DNA from: an uncultured Eubacteriales bacterium
GTDB lineage: Bacteria; Bacillota; Clostridia; Oscillospirales; CAG-272
Direction: 5' to 3'
DNA: 21,486 bases
Assembly (NCBI GenBank): GCA_900546635.1
Contig: URDS01000036.1
Location: 1-21,486, forward strand
Positions within the stretch are counted from its first letter, which is position 1; the number at the start of each line of letters is the position of its first letter. This document shows, piece after piece, positions 1-8,367 of the stretch. Below the pieces are notes generated by a model. The model saw only the letters and a program-made list of their open reading frames with translations, did no database searches and was not told the DNA's origin. A program made the position numbers and the translations under genes.

Positions 1-2
1 GT

Positions 3-45
3 GTTTATAAGGCGGCGCATGTCCGCCTTATAAACTTATTCTATT
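3..45. terminator. Perfect 13-bp hairpin, probable terminator of an upstream gene
   Basis: Bases 3-15 (GTTTATAAGGCGG) and 23-35 are exact reverse complements with a 7-base loop. The arm is followed by a moderately T-rich stretch (TTATTCTATTT). The hairpin is symmetrical and could act in both directions. The gene it would terminate lies outside the window. Confidence 0.5.
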
Positions 46-73
46 TGCAATTCTTGTCTTTATCGGCAAGCTT

Positions 74-112
74 GCCCGGACAGTTGACTGTCCGGGCTTC
101 ATTTTGCTTTTT
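74..112 (+). terminator. Second tandem hairpin, rho-independent terminator
   Basis: Bases 74-83 (GCCCGGACAG) pair perfectly with 88-97 around a TTGA loop. A T-rich run (TTCATTTTGCTTTTT) follows on the + strand. It lies 38 bases after the first hairpin and about 70 bases before the ntp promoter, so it would insulate the ATPase operon from upstream transcription. Confidence 0.6.
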
Positions 113-167
113 CGTTCGCCGTACACACAGGATACACCGACATTTCACAAAAAAAGGAAAAAAATTC

Positions 168-197
168 TTGCCATTGGGTGATTGTTTGTGCTATAAT
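168..197 (+). promoter_or_regulatory. Sigma-A promoter with extended -10 for the V-ATPase operon
   Basis: TTGCCA at 168-173 and TATAAT at 192-197 are separated by 18 bases. A TG lies one base before the -10 (TGCTATAAT), giving an extended -10. Transcription would start near 204, leaving an untranslated leader of about 140 bases before the first gene. I saw no convincing riboswitch or attenuator fold in that leader. Confidence 0.75.
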
Positions 198-345
198 ATG
201 GACAATCTGAAATAGTATAAAAGTTCTTCCGAAAAGTTTTTAGCGGCAATGATGTCGCAAAACGCGGCTTTGGCCACGGGGGACTTTTTCTGTATCCGGA
301 GCAAATGACGAAATCTGTGCTTTTTTGAAAAAGGGGGTTGAAAGC

Positions 346-666
346 TTGCTGAGCGATACTCTAAAGGCCGTACAAGAGGCGGAAGAAGCCGCTGATGCGG
401 CGGTTGCGTCGGCGCGCGCCGACGCAAAGGCAAAAGTCGGCGAGGCGCAGCGGCAAAGCCGTGCGGCGCTCGCCGCGGCGGAGCAGCGGGAGCGGGAAAA
501 ATACGAGACCGCGCGCCAGACGGCGCAGAGCGAAGCGGATCGCAGGGTGCTTGACGCCAAAGGCATGGCTAAATCGGCGGTACAGTCCACCGAAGAATTT
601 TTAAAAACCAAAATCGCGGCCGCGGCGGATGAGGTGCTCGGAGGGATCAGACTAAAGTGGCAGTAA
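346..666 (+). CDS. ntpF: V-type ATPase subunit G/H (peripheral stalk)
   Basis: First gene of the V-type ATPase operon. The protein of about 106 residues is almost entirely a charged Ala/Glu/Lys/Arg-rich helix without membrane segments, as in the small G/H peripheral-stalk subunit (NtpF/AhaH). This subunit pairs with subunit E as a coiled coil joining the catalytic head to the membrane part. I chose the TTG start at 346 because AAGGGGG at 331-337 lies at proper Shine-Dalgarno distance. An in-frame TTG at 325 would add seven residues (MKKGVES) but lacks a good site. The 3' end overlaps the next gene by 10 bases. Low-complexity sequence makes similarity weak, so the identification rests mainly on position and coiled-coil character. 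Confidence 0.8.
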   Translation: MLSDTLKAVQEAEEAADAAVASARADAKAKVGEAQRQSRAALAAAEQREREKYETARQTAQSEADRRVLDAKGMAKSAVQSTEEFLKTKIAAAADEVLGGIRLKWQ

Positions 667-2594
667 GTAAAATGAAAAAGCTGTCCGTCTTTGCCCCGCG
701 CGGGGATCTGAACGCGGTGATCGCCGAGCTTATGGAACTTCGATGCGTGGAAGTGGCGGAAGCTTTGCCGGAAGATTTGGCGGCGCCGCTCAACGATAAC
801 GCCCTGCCGGTCGAGAAAAGCGAGACCGAGCGGCGGATCGCGTCCATCCGGGAGGCTCTGGCGCTGACGCATAAATACGCAAAGGATGTCAAAAGCCTGC
901 TCGACCCAAAGCTTGCGGCCGATCTGCGGCGTTTTGACGACACGCCCGAATACGGCGAGGCCTGCGCGCTGCTCTCAGACGTGATTGCGGCGGGACAAAG
1001 ACTGACTGAAATCAAAAACGAAGCGGCAAGGGAGGACGCCTATCTTGCTTCGCTTGCGCCCTGGACGGCGCTGGACGTGCCGCTGTCTTTTACAGCCACC
1101 GAAAAGACCGATTGGTTTTTGGGCAGCTTCGGCGGCGGCGTCCGCGCGGATAAAGTGCGGGACGCGCTCTCGGAACTTGACGCGGAGTTTATTGCGCTGA
1201 GCGAGGGCGCGACGCTGTACGGCGCGGTGATCTGCACCCGCGCGTCCGCGGAGGCGGTCGGCGGCGCGCTGCTTCCGCTCGGCTTTATCCGCGCGTCGTT
1301 CCCCCCGGAGGCGGGAACGCCCGCGGAGGAAACGCGCGCCTGCCTGAAACGGCGCGAGGCGCTTGATACCGAGCGCGAGGCCGTGACCGAGCGGCTGCGG
1401 GCGTACGCAAAGCAGACCGCGCTGCTTGAAATGCTGAACGACTTTGAAAAAACGCGGCTGACCGCGCTCCTCGCGCTTGAAAAGACCGGCGGTACGAAGT
1501 ATACCGCACTGATCTGCGGCTACGTGCCCGAACGGACGCAGAAGGCGGTCGAGCGCGCGCTCGACCGCTACGACTGCGCGTATTCGTTTTCCGAGATCCC
1601 GGAGGGCGAAGACGCACCGGTGGAACTGCGCAACAACGCCTATGCGCGCAGCTTTGAATGGGTGCTCGGTATGTATTCCTATCCGGCCTACGGGACGTTT
1701 GACCCGACGGCTGTGATGAGTATCTTTTATTTTATCATTTTCGGCCTGATGTTTGCGGACGCGGGCTATGGGCTTCTGCTCGTTTTGTGCTGCTTCGGCG
1801 GCATCCGCTTTCTGCATCCGAAGCCCGGTATGCGCAATTTTTTGGCCATGTTCGGCTGGTGCGGATTTTCGTCTATTATCTGGGGCGTTTTGCTCGGATC
1901 GTATTTCGGCGATTTCCCGCTTGCTTTTATGAAGAACATGACCGATCTTGCGGTTATTCCGAGTACGCTCGCCGTCTGGTTCGATCCGCTGCAGAATCCG
2001 ATGAATTTCCTGATTTTGTCGCTGGCGGTCGGCGCGGTGCATCTGCTTGCGGGCATGGCGGTTCGGTTTTATACGCTTTGCCGGGCGGGCAAGGCGCTTG
2101 ACGCGGTGTTCGACGTCGGCTCATGGTGGGTGCTCTTTGCGGGCATTGCGCTGCTTGCGCTGGTACCCGCTGTCGGAAAATGGGTGGCGCTCGCGGGTGT
2201 TTTGATGCTTGTGCTCACACAGGGACGCGATAAGAAAAATCTGTTCATGAAGCTGTTGTCGGGCGTCGGCAGCCTGTACGATCTCATTTCCTATGTGTCC
2301 GACCTGCTTTCTTATTCGCGCATCCTTGCGCTCGGACTGGCTTCGGCGGTCATCGCGCAGGTGGTCAACATCTTAGCCACGCTCGGCGGTCCGTCCGTCT
2401 TTGGGTTTATCGCCATGGTTGCGGTTTTTGCGCTCGGTCATGTGCTCAATCTCGCAATCAACGTGCTCGGCACGTTTGTGCACACATCAAGGCTTCAGTA
2501 TATCGAATTTTTCGGAAAATTCTTTGCGGACGGCGGACGCCCCTTCCGACCGCTTGCGCCGACTGAGGATTATACGTATCATCGCAAATCGTAG
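657..2594 (+). CDS. ntpI: V-type ATPase subunit I/a (membrane stator and ion channel)
   Basis: 645 residues, the usual length for bacterial and archaeal subunit I. The soluble N-terminal half (about 1-330) is charged and helical and contacts the peripheral stalks. The C-terminal half has seven to eight hydrophobic segments beginning around residue 345. The motif SYSRILALGLA near residues 552-562 contains the conserved arginine (about R555) that faces the ion-binding carboxylate of the K ring and is needed for ion transfer. The start is GTG at 657, with GAGGG at 641-645 as ribosome site inside the previous gene. An ATG at 672 is possible but has no such site. The gene starts inside ntpF, so translation is probably coupled. 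Confidence 0.95.
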   Translation: MAVSKMKKLSVFAPRGDLNAVIAELMELRCVEVAEALPEDLAAPLNDNALPVEKSETERRIASIREALALTHKYAKDVKSLLDPKLAADLRRFDDTPEYGEACALLSDVIAAGQRLTEIKNEAAREDAYLASLAPWTALDVPLSFTATEKTDWFLGSFGGGVRADKVRDALSELDAEFIALSEGATLYGAVICTRASAEAVGGALLPLGFIRASFPPEAGTPAEETRACLKRREALDTEREAVTERLRAYAKQTALLEMLNDFEKTRLTALLALEKTGGTKYTALICGYVPERTQKAVERALDRYDCAYSFSEIPEGEDAPVELRNNAYARSFEWVLGMYSYPAYGTFDPTAVMSIFYFIIFGLMFADAGYGLLLVLCCFGGIRFLHPKPGMRNFLAMFGWCGFSSIIWGVLLGSYFGDFPLAFMKNMTDLAVIPSTLAVWFDPLQNPMNFLILSLAVGAVHLLAGMAVRFYTLCRAGKALDAVFDVGSWWVLFAGIALLALVPAVGKWVALAGVLMLVLTQGRDKKNLFMKLLSGVGSLYDLISYVSDLLSYSRILALGLASAVIAQVVNILATLGGPSVFGFIAMVAVFALGHVLNLAINVLGTFVHTSRLQYIEFFGKFFADGGRPFRPLAPTEDYTYHRKS

Positions 2595-2754
2595 TCTTCG
2601 CGCCGAATCGGTTCGGACTGCGGGGCGCGCTTTTGAGCGGCGGATTCATTTTGACGCCGGAGCGCAGCGGGGAGGTCCCGGAATGCTTATTTGGCGCGGG
2701 ACAAGTCCCCGGATTCAAAATAAAAGGACAAAATAATTAAAGGGAGATAGAACA
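2595..2754 (+). other. 160-base intergenic region between ntpI and ntpK
   Basis: This is the only sizeable gap inside the ATPase operon. The first 110 bases are GC-rich with several short self-complementary patches (for example GGTCCC near 2675 and GGGAC near 2698). The last 50 become AT-rich and end in a strong ribosome site, AAAGGGAGAT, before ntpK. I found no convincing promoter or terminator. The proteolipid is needed in many copies per complex, so RNA processing or stronger translation starting here is plausible, but that is inference. Confidence 0.4.
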
Positions 2755-3249
2755 ATGACTTTCACAGAGCTTCTTTCGATGCTGTTTACGGGAAACAATC
2801 TTGCGCTGCTCGGCGCGGCCGCCGCGGTAATTTTTGCGGGTATCGGTTCTGCAAAGGGCGTCGGCATCGTGGGCGAGGCCTCAAGCGGCCTGCTTTCGGA
2901 GGATCCGTCTAAATTCGGTAAAGCGCTGATTTTGCAGGCGCTGCCCGGCACGCAGGGGATCTACGGACTGATTACCGCGTTTCTGATTATTTTTAATATG
3001 GGCATTCTCGGCGGCGAACCGGTTGAACTGACGGTAGGCCAGGGCATGTACTATCTTGCGGCCGGACTGCCGATTGCGATTGTCGGTTATTTTTCGGCGA
3101 TTGCGCAGGGAAGAGTGGCCGCAAGCGGCATCAATCTGCTTGCAAAGCGTCCCGACGAGGTTGGTAAGGCCATCACCTCCGCCGCGCTGGTTGAGACCTA
3201 CGCGATTTTCGCGGTGCTGGTTTCGCTGCTGCTCGTCCTGTTCGCATAA
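2755..3249 (+). CDS. ntpK: V-type ATPase subunit K (proteolipid rotor ring), Na+-binding type
   Basis: 164 residues with four hydrophobic helices arranged as two hairpins, the duplicated V-type proteolipid. It forms the membrane rotor that carries ions past subunit I. Residues matching the Na+ site of Enterococcus hirae NtpK are all present: L63, T66 and Q67 in LPGTQGIYG, Y70, Q118 in AIAQGR and E147 in LVETYA. The first hairpin has Gln (Q67) instead of a carboxylate, so each subunit carries one ion site, as in V-type rather than F-type rings. The ribosome site AAAGGGAGAT lies just upstream. The next gene starts 14 bases after the stop. The Na+ preference is predicted from these residues. Confidence 0.96.
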   Translation: MTFTELLSMLFTGNNLALLGAAAAVIFAGIGSAKGVGIVGEASSGLLSEDPSKFGKALILQALPGTQGIYGLITAFLIIFNMGILGGEPVELTVGQGMYYLAAGLPIAIVGYFSAIAQGRVAASGINLLAKRPDEVGKAITSAALVETYAIFAVLVSLLLVLFA

Positions 3250-3263
3250 GGCCGGAGGGCGTT

Positions 3264-3887
3264 ATGACGGGCATTGAAAAAATATTGGAGAAAATCCGGT
3301 CTGAGGCTGCGGCGGAGATCGAAGAAATCCGCGCGGCCGCCGATGCGGAATGCGGCGCGGTTCTGACGGCTTCGCAAAAGGAGATCGCCGCGCTCGAAGC
3401 CGCCGGCGCCGAGCGCATTTTGCGCGAGCAAACCGAGATCGCGGCGCGCGCCGCGTCCGCGGCTGAAACTGCGCGGCGATCGGTGATGCTGGAGTTCCGG
3501 GCGAAAGCGATTGAGCGCGTGTATGCCGAGACCGCGCGGCGGCTTCAAGCGCTTGCGGGAGACGAGCGTTTTTCGTTTCTTTCGGGCGTTCTGCGCGCGG
3601 CGCTCGCCGACTGCCACAGACGCGAGGCTTTGGCGATGGAGACCTACGGCGAGGACATTCGTCCCGGCGCGTATGCGCTCCTTTTATCCGCGGCGGACCG
3701 CGCGGCGCACGGCGAAGCGCTTGTGCGCGCGGCGGGCGAGCCGCTGACCCTCGGAGAGGCGGCTGACATTTCCGGCGGACTGATTCTGAAATGCGGCGAA
3801 GTAACGGTCAACTGTTCGCTTGAAATGATCCTTGCGGACGCGCGGGAGCAGACGGAGGCGCATGTGTACGCGCTTCTGTTTGACTGA
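3264..3887 (+). CDS. ntpE: V-type ATPase subunit E (peripheral stalk)
   Basis: 207 residues, typical for subunit E. The first 85 or so residues form a long Ala/Glu/Arg-rich helix that would pair with subunit G/H. The C-terminal half is a mixed globular domain that caps the A3B3 head. GGAGGG lies 8 bases before the ATG, and the gene begins 14 bases after ntpK. Position between K and C matches the Enterococcus ntp order. The stalk half is low in complexity, but the C-terminal domain, with residues such as GGLILKCGEVTVNCSLE, fits the family. Confidence 0.92.
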   Translation: MTGIEKILEKIRSEAAAEIEEIRAAADAECGAVLTASQKEIAALEAAGAERILREQTEIAARAASAAETARRSVMLEFRAKAIERVYAETARRLQALAGDERFSFLSGVLRAALADCHRREALAMETYGEDIRPGAYALLLSAADRAAHGEALVRAAGEPLTLGEAADISGGLILKCGEVTVNCSLEMILADAREQTEAHVYALLFD

Positions 3888-3903
3888 TTCCGGAGGGACG
3901 GCT

Positions 3904-4878
3904 ATGGCGTACAAGGATACGGATTATATGTACAGTTCGGCGCGCGTGCGCGCGCTGGAAACCAAGCTGCTCGGCGCCGAGCAGTATGCGCGGCTGATAG
4001 ACGCGCCGGCCGGCGCGGACGCCGGGGCGCTCCTTTCGGACGCGATGCCGCCGGTGTATGACGCGGAGGGGCGTTTTGATTTAGAGGCGACTTTAGACGC
4101 ATTTCTTTCGCAGACGTTTGATTTGGTCGAATCCATTGCGCCCGACCGTTCGCTGTTTTGCTTTTTGCGCTATGACTTTGACGTAAACAATCTGAAAGCG
4201 GCGATCAAGGCGCGCTTTGCCGGTATACCGGCTGAGGACATGCTTTTTCTTTGCGGAAGCGTACCGGCAGAAAATGCGTGCTTGGCGGTGCGGGATAAGG
4301 ATTTTTCGGCCTATCCGCCGCATATGGCCAAGGCGGCGGCCGCGGCGATGGACGCTTTGGCCGCTTCGGGCGATCCGCAGCGCGTGGATCTGCTTTTAGA
4401 TCGCGCCGCGTTTGCGGACATGCTGGACGCCGTGCAAGGGGAGCCGCTGCTGCTTGAAACCGTGCGGCGGAAAATCGACACGCTCAATATCCTGACCGCG
4501 CTGCGCCTTATTGAGACCGCGCAGTCAAAGCAGATGCGGGAGGCGCTGATTCCGGGCGGGAATGTGCCGCTTGAGCCCTATCTTGCGGCTGACAGCCGAA
4601 AGTCTCTTGCCGAGCTTTTGCACTATGGCGCGGCTTCCGATATGGCGGCGCTGCTTGCGGTCGATCCGCCGCTGTCCTTCGCGGCGCTTGAACGCGCGGC
4701 GGACGAGATGCAGCTTGAGACGGTGCGCAAGGCGCGTTTTGTTCCGTTCGGACTGCCGGTGCTCTGCGGCTATCTTTTGGCCGCGCTGATGCAGGCGAAA
4801 AATCTTCGGATCATTTTTTCGCTGCGCGCGCTTGGCTTTGACGGCGCGGCTATTCGGGAAAGGATGCGGAACGAATAA
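3904..4878 (+). CDS. ntpC: V-type ATPase subunit C/d (rotor socket)
   Basis: 324 residues, all-helical with no membrane segment. Subunit C sits on top of the K ring and links it to the central axle (subunits D and F). The N-terminus MAYKDTDYMYSSARVRALE and the recurring pattern of acidic helices fit this family (AtpC/VhaC, PF01992). I chose ATG 3904 because GGAGGG at 3892-3897 precedes it. Reading further upstream in frame would run back into ntpE. The stop codon overlaps the start of the next gene by one base (TAATG), implying translational coupling. Confidence 0.93.
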   Translation: MAYKDTDYMYSSARVRALETKLLGAEQYARLIDAPAGADAGALLSDAMPPVYDAEGRFDLEATLDAFLSQTFDLVESIAPDRSLFCFLRYDFDVNNLKAAIKARFAGIPAEDMLFLCGSVPAENACLAVRDKDFSAYPPHMAKAAAAAMDALAASGDPQRVDLLLDRAAFADMLDAVQGEPLLLETVRRKIDTLNILTALRLIETAQSKQMREALIPGGNVPLEPYLAADSRKSLAELLHYGAASDMAALLAVDPPLSFAALERAADEMQLETVRKARFVPFGLPVLCGYLLAALMQAKNLRIIFSLRALGFDGAAIRERMRNE

Positions 4879-5195
4879 TGGATAAAATCGGAATCATCGG
4901 CGGCCGGGACAGCGTGCTCGGCTTCCTTGCCATCGGATTTGCCGTTCGTCCGGCGGCGGACGCGGACGCGGCGCGCCGCGCGCTGCAGGAACTTGCCGCC
5001 GAATGCGCGGCGATCTATATCACGGAGGAGTACGCGGAGGCGCTCGCCGAGGACATTGCAAAATACAAGGATAGGCCGACGCCCGCCGTGGTGGTGCTGC
5101 CCGGCGCGGGCGGATCGCGGGGACTCGGCATGGAGGCGCTTCGCAGTGCGGCGCAGCGCGCTGTCGGCGCGGACTTTTTGTTCAGAGAAAATTAG
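4878..5195 (+). CDS. ntpG: V-type ATPase subunit F (central axle)
   Basis: 105 residues, the usual size of subunit F (NtpG in Enterococcus). The start MDKIGIIGGRDSVLGFLAIG and the strand-helix pattern ending in a hydrophobic AVVVLPGAGG strand match the Rossmann-like F fold. Subunit F binds subunit D to form the rotating axle. ATG 4878 overlaps the ntpC stop by one base. A purine-rich GGAAAGGA inside the end of ntpC can serve as ribosome site. An 18-base gap separates it from ntpA. Confidence 0.92.
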   Translation: MDKIGIIGGRDSVLGFLAIGFAVRPAADADAARRALQELAAECAAIYITEEYAEALAEDIAKYKDRPTPAVVVLPGAGGSRGLGMEALRSAAQRAVGADFLFREN

Positions 5196-5213
5196 AAAGG
5201 AACGCAAGGCAAA

Positions 5214-6986
5214 ATGGTTGAGGGAAAGATAGTCAAGGTTTCCGGACCGCTGGTCATTGCCGAGGGGATGCGCAGCGCCAATATGTTTGACGTTGTGCGC
5301 GTGGGCGAAAAACAGCTGATCGGCGAAATCATTGAGATGCACGGCGACCGCGCATCGGTGCAGGTGTACGAGGAAACGGCGGGCATCGGCCGCGGCGACC
5401 GCGTTGTTTCCACCGGTTCGCCGCTGTCGGTCGAGCTTGGTCCCGGCATCATTACGAATATATACGACGGCATTCAGCGTCCGCTGGAGGCCATGCATAA
5501 AAAATACGGCCCCAATATCATCAAGGGCATCGACGAGCCGGCCATCGACCGCGAGGCGCGCTGGTCGTTTGTCGCCACGGCAAAAATGGGCGATATGGTC
5601 AGCGGCGGCGATTTTCTCGGTTACGTCGAGGAGACCAAGGCGGTCAAACACTGGATCATGGTGCCGCCCGGACAGCATGGAAAACTGCTCGAACTGCTCA
5701 GCGGCAGCTACCGCGTGACCGATACCATCGGGCGGCTGCAAAACGACAAGGGCGAAACGATTCCCCTGTCCCTGATGCAGAAATGGCCGGTGCGCGTCGC
5801 GCGACCGTATCATGAAAAGCTTCCGCCGGCCGAGCCGATGATTACGGGGCAGCGCGTGATCGACGCGCTCTTCCCAATCGCCAAGGGCGGCACGGCCTGC
5901 GTTCCCGGCCCGTTCGGTTCGGGCAAGACGGTCGTGCAGCATCAATTGGCTAAATTCAGCGATGTGGACATTGTTGTCTATATCGGATGCGGCGAGCGCG
6001 GCAACGAGATGACCGACGTTCTGCGCGAGTTCCCCGAACTGCGCGACCCCCGCACGGGCGAATCGCTGATGCAGCGCACCGTGCTGATCGCCAATACCTC
6101 GGATATGCCGGTCGCGGCGCGCGAGGCGTCGATTTATACCGGCATCACGATCGCCGAGTATTTCCGGGACATGGGCTATACCGTCGCGGTCATTGCCGAC
6201 TCGACCTCCCGCTGGGCCGAAGCGCTGCGCGAAATGTCCGGCCGGCTTGAGGAAATGCCGGGCGAGGAGGGCTATCCCGCTTATCTGACCTCGCGGCTTG
6301 CGCAGTTCTACGAGCGCGCGGGGCAGGTTGTATGCCTCGGCAGCCGGCGCGACCGTGTCGGCGCGCTGTCGGCTATCGGCGCGGTTTCCCCGCAGGGCGG
6401 CGATATTTCCGAACCGGTCACGCAGGCAACGCTGCGCATCGTCAAGGTGTTCTGGGGGCTGGAGGCCAATCTCGCCTACCGCCGCCACTTCCCGGCGATC
6501 AACTGGCTAAATTCTTATTCGCTCTATAAGGACCGCCTGGAGGACTGGTACGCGACGAACGTCGCGCCCGACTGGTCGGCGCTTATTTCCCGCATTATGG
6601 ATATTTTGCAGAGCGAAAGCTCGCTGGACGAGATCGTCAAGCTGGTGGGCATGGACGCGCTCTCGCCGTCCGACCGCCTGACGCTGGAGGCCGCGCGCAG
6701 CGTGCGCGAGGACTTTTTGCAGCAGAATGCGTTTGAGGAGGGGGATATGTATACCTCGCTCGAAAAACAGCATGCGCTGCTCACGCTGATTCTGTCTTTC
6801 TACGACAAGGCCGCGGCCGCGCTTGCGCGCGGCGCGGATATTCAGAAAATCGCGGATTTGCCGGTGCGGGAGCGAATCGGCCGCGCAAAATCGGCGGACG
6901 ACCGAAAGTACAAAACCATTTACGCTGAGATCGAGCGCGAGGTTGAACGCTCGCTGGAGGCGCTTTGCGAGGAGGCGCGCGGATGA
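5214..6986 (+). CDS. ntpA: V-type ATPase catalytic subunit A
   Basis: 590 residues, full length. It binds and hydrolyses ATP in the soluble A3B3 head. The Walker A loop GPFGSGKT is at 232-239, followed by GERGNE at about 260-265 with the catalytic glutamate, and by the Walker B region near IADSTSRWAEAL. The A-subunit-specific insertion (the non-homologous region, about 110-200) is present, separating it from F1 beta. A purine-rich AGAAAGGA lies about 10 bases before ATG 5214. Its TGA overlaps the start of ntpB by four bases (ATGA). Confidence 0.98.
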   Translation: MVEGKIVKVSGPLVIAEGMRSANMFDVVRVGEKQLIGEIIEMHGDRASVQVYEETAGIGRGDRVVSTGSPLSVELGPGIITNIYDGIQRPLEAMHKKYGPNIIKGIDEPAIDREARWSFVATAKMGDMVSGGDFLGYVEETKAVKHWIMVPPGQHGKLLELLSGSYRVTDTIGRLQNDKGETIPLSLMQKWPVRVARPYHEKLPPAEPMITGQRVIDALFPIAKGGTACVPGPFGSGKTVVQHQLAKFSDVDIVVYIGCGERGNEMTDVLREFPELRDPRTGESLMQRTVLIANTSDMPVAAREASIYTGITIAEYFRDMGYTVAVIADSTSRWAEALREMSGRLEEMPGEEGYPAYLTSRLAQFYERAGQVVCLGSRRDRVGALSAIGAVSPQGGDISEPVTQATLRIVKVFWGLEANLAYRRHFPAINWLNSYSLYKDRLEDWYATNVAPDWSALISRIMDILQSESSLDEIVKLVGMDALSPSDRLTLEAARSVREDFLQQNAFEEGDMYTSLEKQHALLTLILSFYDKAAAALARGADIQKIADLPVRERIGRAKSADDRKYKTIYAEIEREVERSLEALCEEARG

Positions 6987-8365
6987 TTCGGGAATATAAG
7001 ACGATTGAAGAGGTCGCCGGCCCTCTGATGCTGGTCAAACGGGTGGACGGCGTGAAATATGACGAACTGGGCGAAATTGAGCTTCCCGACGGGTCGCTTC
7101 GCCGCTGCCGCGTGCTGGAAGTCAACGGCAGCGACGTGCTTGTGCAGCTGTTTGAGAGCAGCGCGGGACTGAACCTTGCCGAAAGCAAGGTTCGCTTTTC
7201 CGGCCACGGCGTAGAGCTTGCGGTCAGCGAGGACATGCTTGGCCGGGTATTCAACGGCATGGGCGAGCCGATTGACGGCGGCGCGCCAATTCTGGCCGCG
7301 AAATCGCTTGACATCAACGGCACGCCGATCAATCCCGCCGCGCGCAACTATCCGTCTGAGTTTATTCAGACCGGAATTTCCACGATTGACGGCCTGAACA
7401 CGCTGGTTCGCGGGCAGAAACTGCCGATTTTTTCGGGTTCCGGCCTGCCGCACGCCAACCTTGCGGCGCAGATCGCGCGTCAGGCGCGCGTGCGCGGATC
7501 GGATACGAAATTCGCGGTCGTGTTCGCCGCCGTCGGCATTACGTTTGAGGAAGCCGACTTCTTTATCAGCGATTTCAAAAAGACCGGCGCGATCGACCGC
7601 ACCGTGCTCTTTGTCAACCTTGCGTCCGACGCGGCCATCGAGCGCATTTCCACGCCGCGCATGGCGCTCACCGCGGCCGAGTATCTCGCCTTTGAGTGCG
7701 GAATGCACGTGCTGGTTATCATGACCGACATCACAAACTACGCGGAGGCGCTCCGCGAGGTGAGCGCGGCGCGCAAAGAGGTTCCGGGGCGGCGCGGCTA
7801 TCCCGGCTATCTGTATACCGACCTTGCGACCATGTACGAGCGCGCGGGGCGGAAAATCGGTTCGGACGGCTCGATCACGATGATCCCGATTTTGACCATG
7901 CCGGAGGACGACAAGACGCATCCGATTCCCGACCTGACCGGCTATATTACCGAGGGACAGATTATTTTGTCGCGCGAGATGTACCGCCGCGGCTATCTGC
8001 CGCCCGTGGATGTGCTGCCCTCGCTCTCCCGCCTCAAAGACAAGGGCATCGGCGAGGGAAAGACCAGGCGCGACCATGCCGGCACGATGAACCAGCTGTT
8101 TTCAAGCTACGCGCGCGGGCGCGAGGCCAAGGAACTGATGGTGGTGCTCGGCGAGGCGGCGCTGACGCCGCTCGACCGGCTGTACGCCAAATTCGCGGAC
8201 GAATTTGAAAAGCAGTATATCAATCAGGGCTTTACGGAGAACCGCAGCATTGAGGAAACGCTGGATCTCGGATGGAAGCTGCTTTCCATCCTGCCGAAGA
8301 GCGAGATGAAGCGCATCAAGCCGGAGATTGTTGAAGCGTTCTGGCCGCTGAAGGAAGAGGCGTAA
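6983..8365 (+). CDS. ntpB: V-type ATPase regulatory subunit B
   Basis: 460 residues. It alternates with subunit A in the head and shares its fold. The nucleotide loop is degenerate (FSGSGLPHANLAAQIARQ, where the P-loop lysine would be), as expected for the non-catalytic B subunit. The conserved segment YTDLATMYERAG and the C-terminal helical domain are present. ATG 6983 overlaps the ntpA stop, with GGAGG at 6971-6975 as ribosome site. A GTG-type start farther upstream would add six residues inside ntpA and is less likely. The ntpD start follows the stop by two bases. Confidence 0.98.
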   Translation: MIREYKTIEEVAGPLMLVKRVDGVKYDELGEIELPDGSLRRCRVLEVNGSDVLVQLFESSAGLNLAESKVRFSGHGVELAVSEDMLGRVFNGMGEPIDGGAPILAAKSLDINGTPINPAARNYPSEFIQTGISTIDGLNTLVRGQKLPIFSGSGLPHANLAAQIARQARVRGSDTKFAVVFAAVGITFEEADFFISDFKKTGAIDRTVLFVNLASDAAIERISTPRMALTAAEYLAFECGMHVLVIMTDITNYAEALREVSAARKEVPGRRGYPGYLYTDLATMYERAGRKIGSDGSITMIPILTMPEDDKTHPIPDLTGYITEGQIILSREMYRRGYLPPVDVLPSLSRLKDKGIGEGKTRRDHAGTMNQLFSSYARGREAKELMVVLGEAALTPLDRLYAKFADEFEKQYINQGFTENRSIEETLDLGWKLLSILPKSEMKRIKPEIVEAFWPLKEEA

Positions 8366-8367
8366 AC

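Noticed and set aside
2401..2736. An open frame crossing the ntpI-ntpK gap
   Set aside because: It mostly overlaps ntpI in another frame, is Arg/Ser-rich with no motif, and has no ribosome site.
4770..6488. A 572-codon open frame on the - strand over ntpC-ntpA
   Set aside because: It is antisense to strongly supported V-ATPase genes in GC-rich DNA, has no ribosome site I can see, and its product is low-complexity Arg/Ala/His-rich without a family pattern. Similar frames at 6920-8077 (-), 975-2042 (-), 16887-18320 (+) and 19960-21222 (+) are rejected for the same reason.
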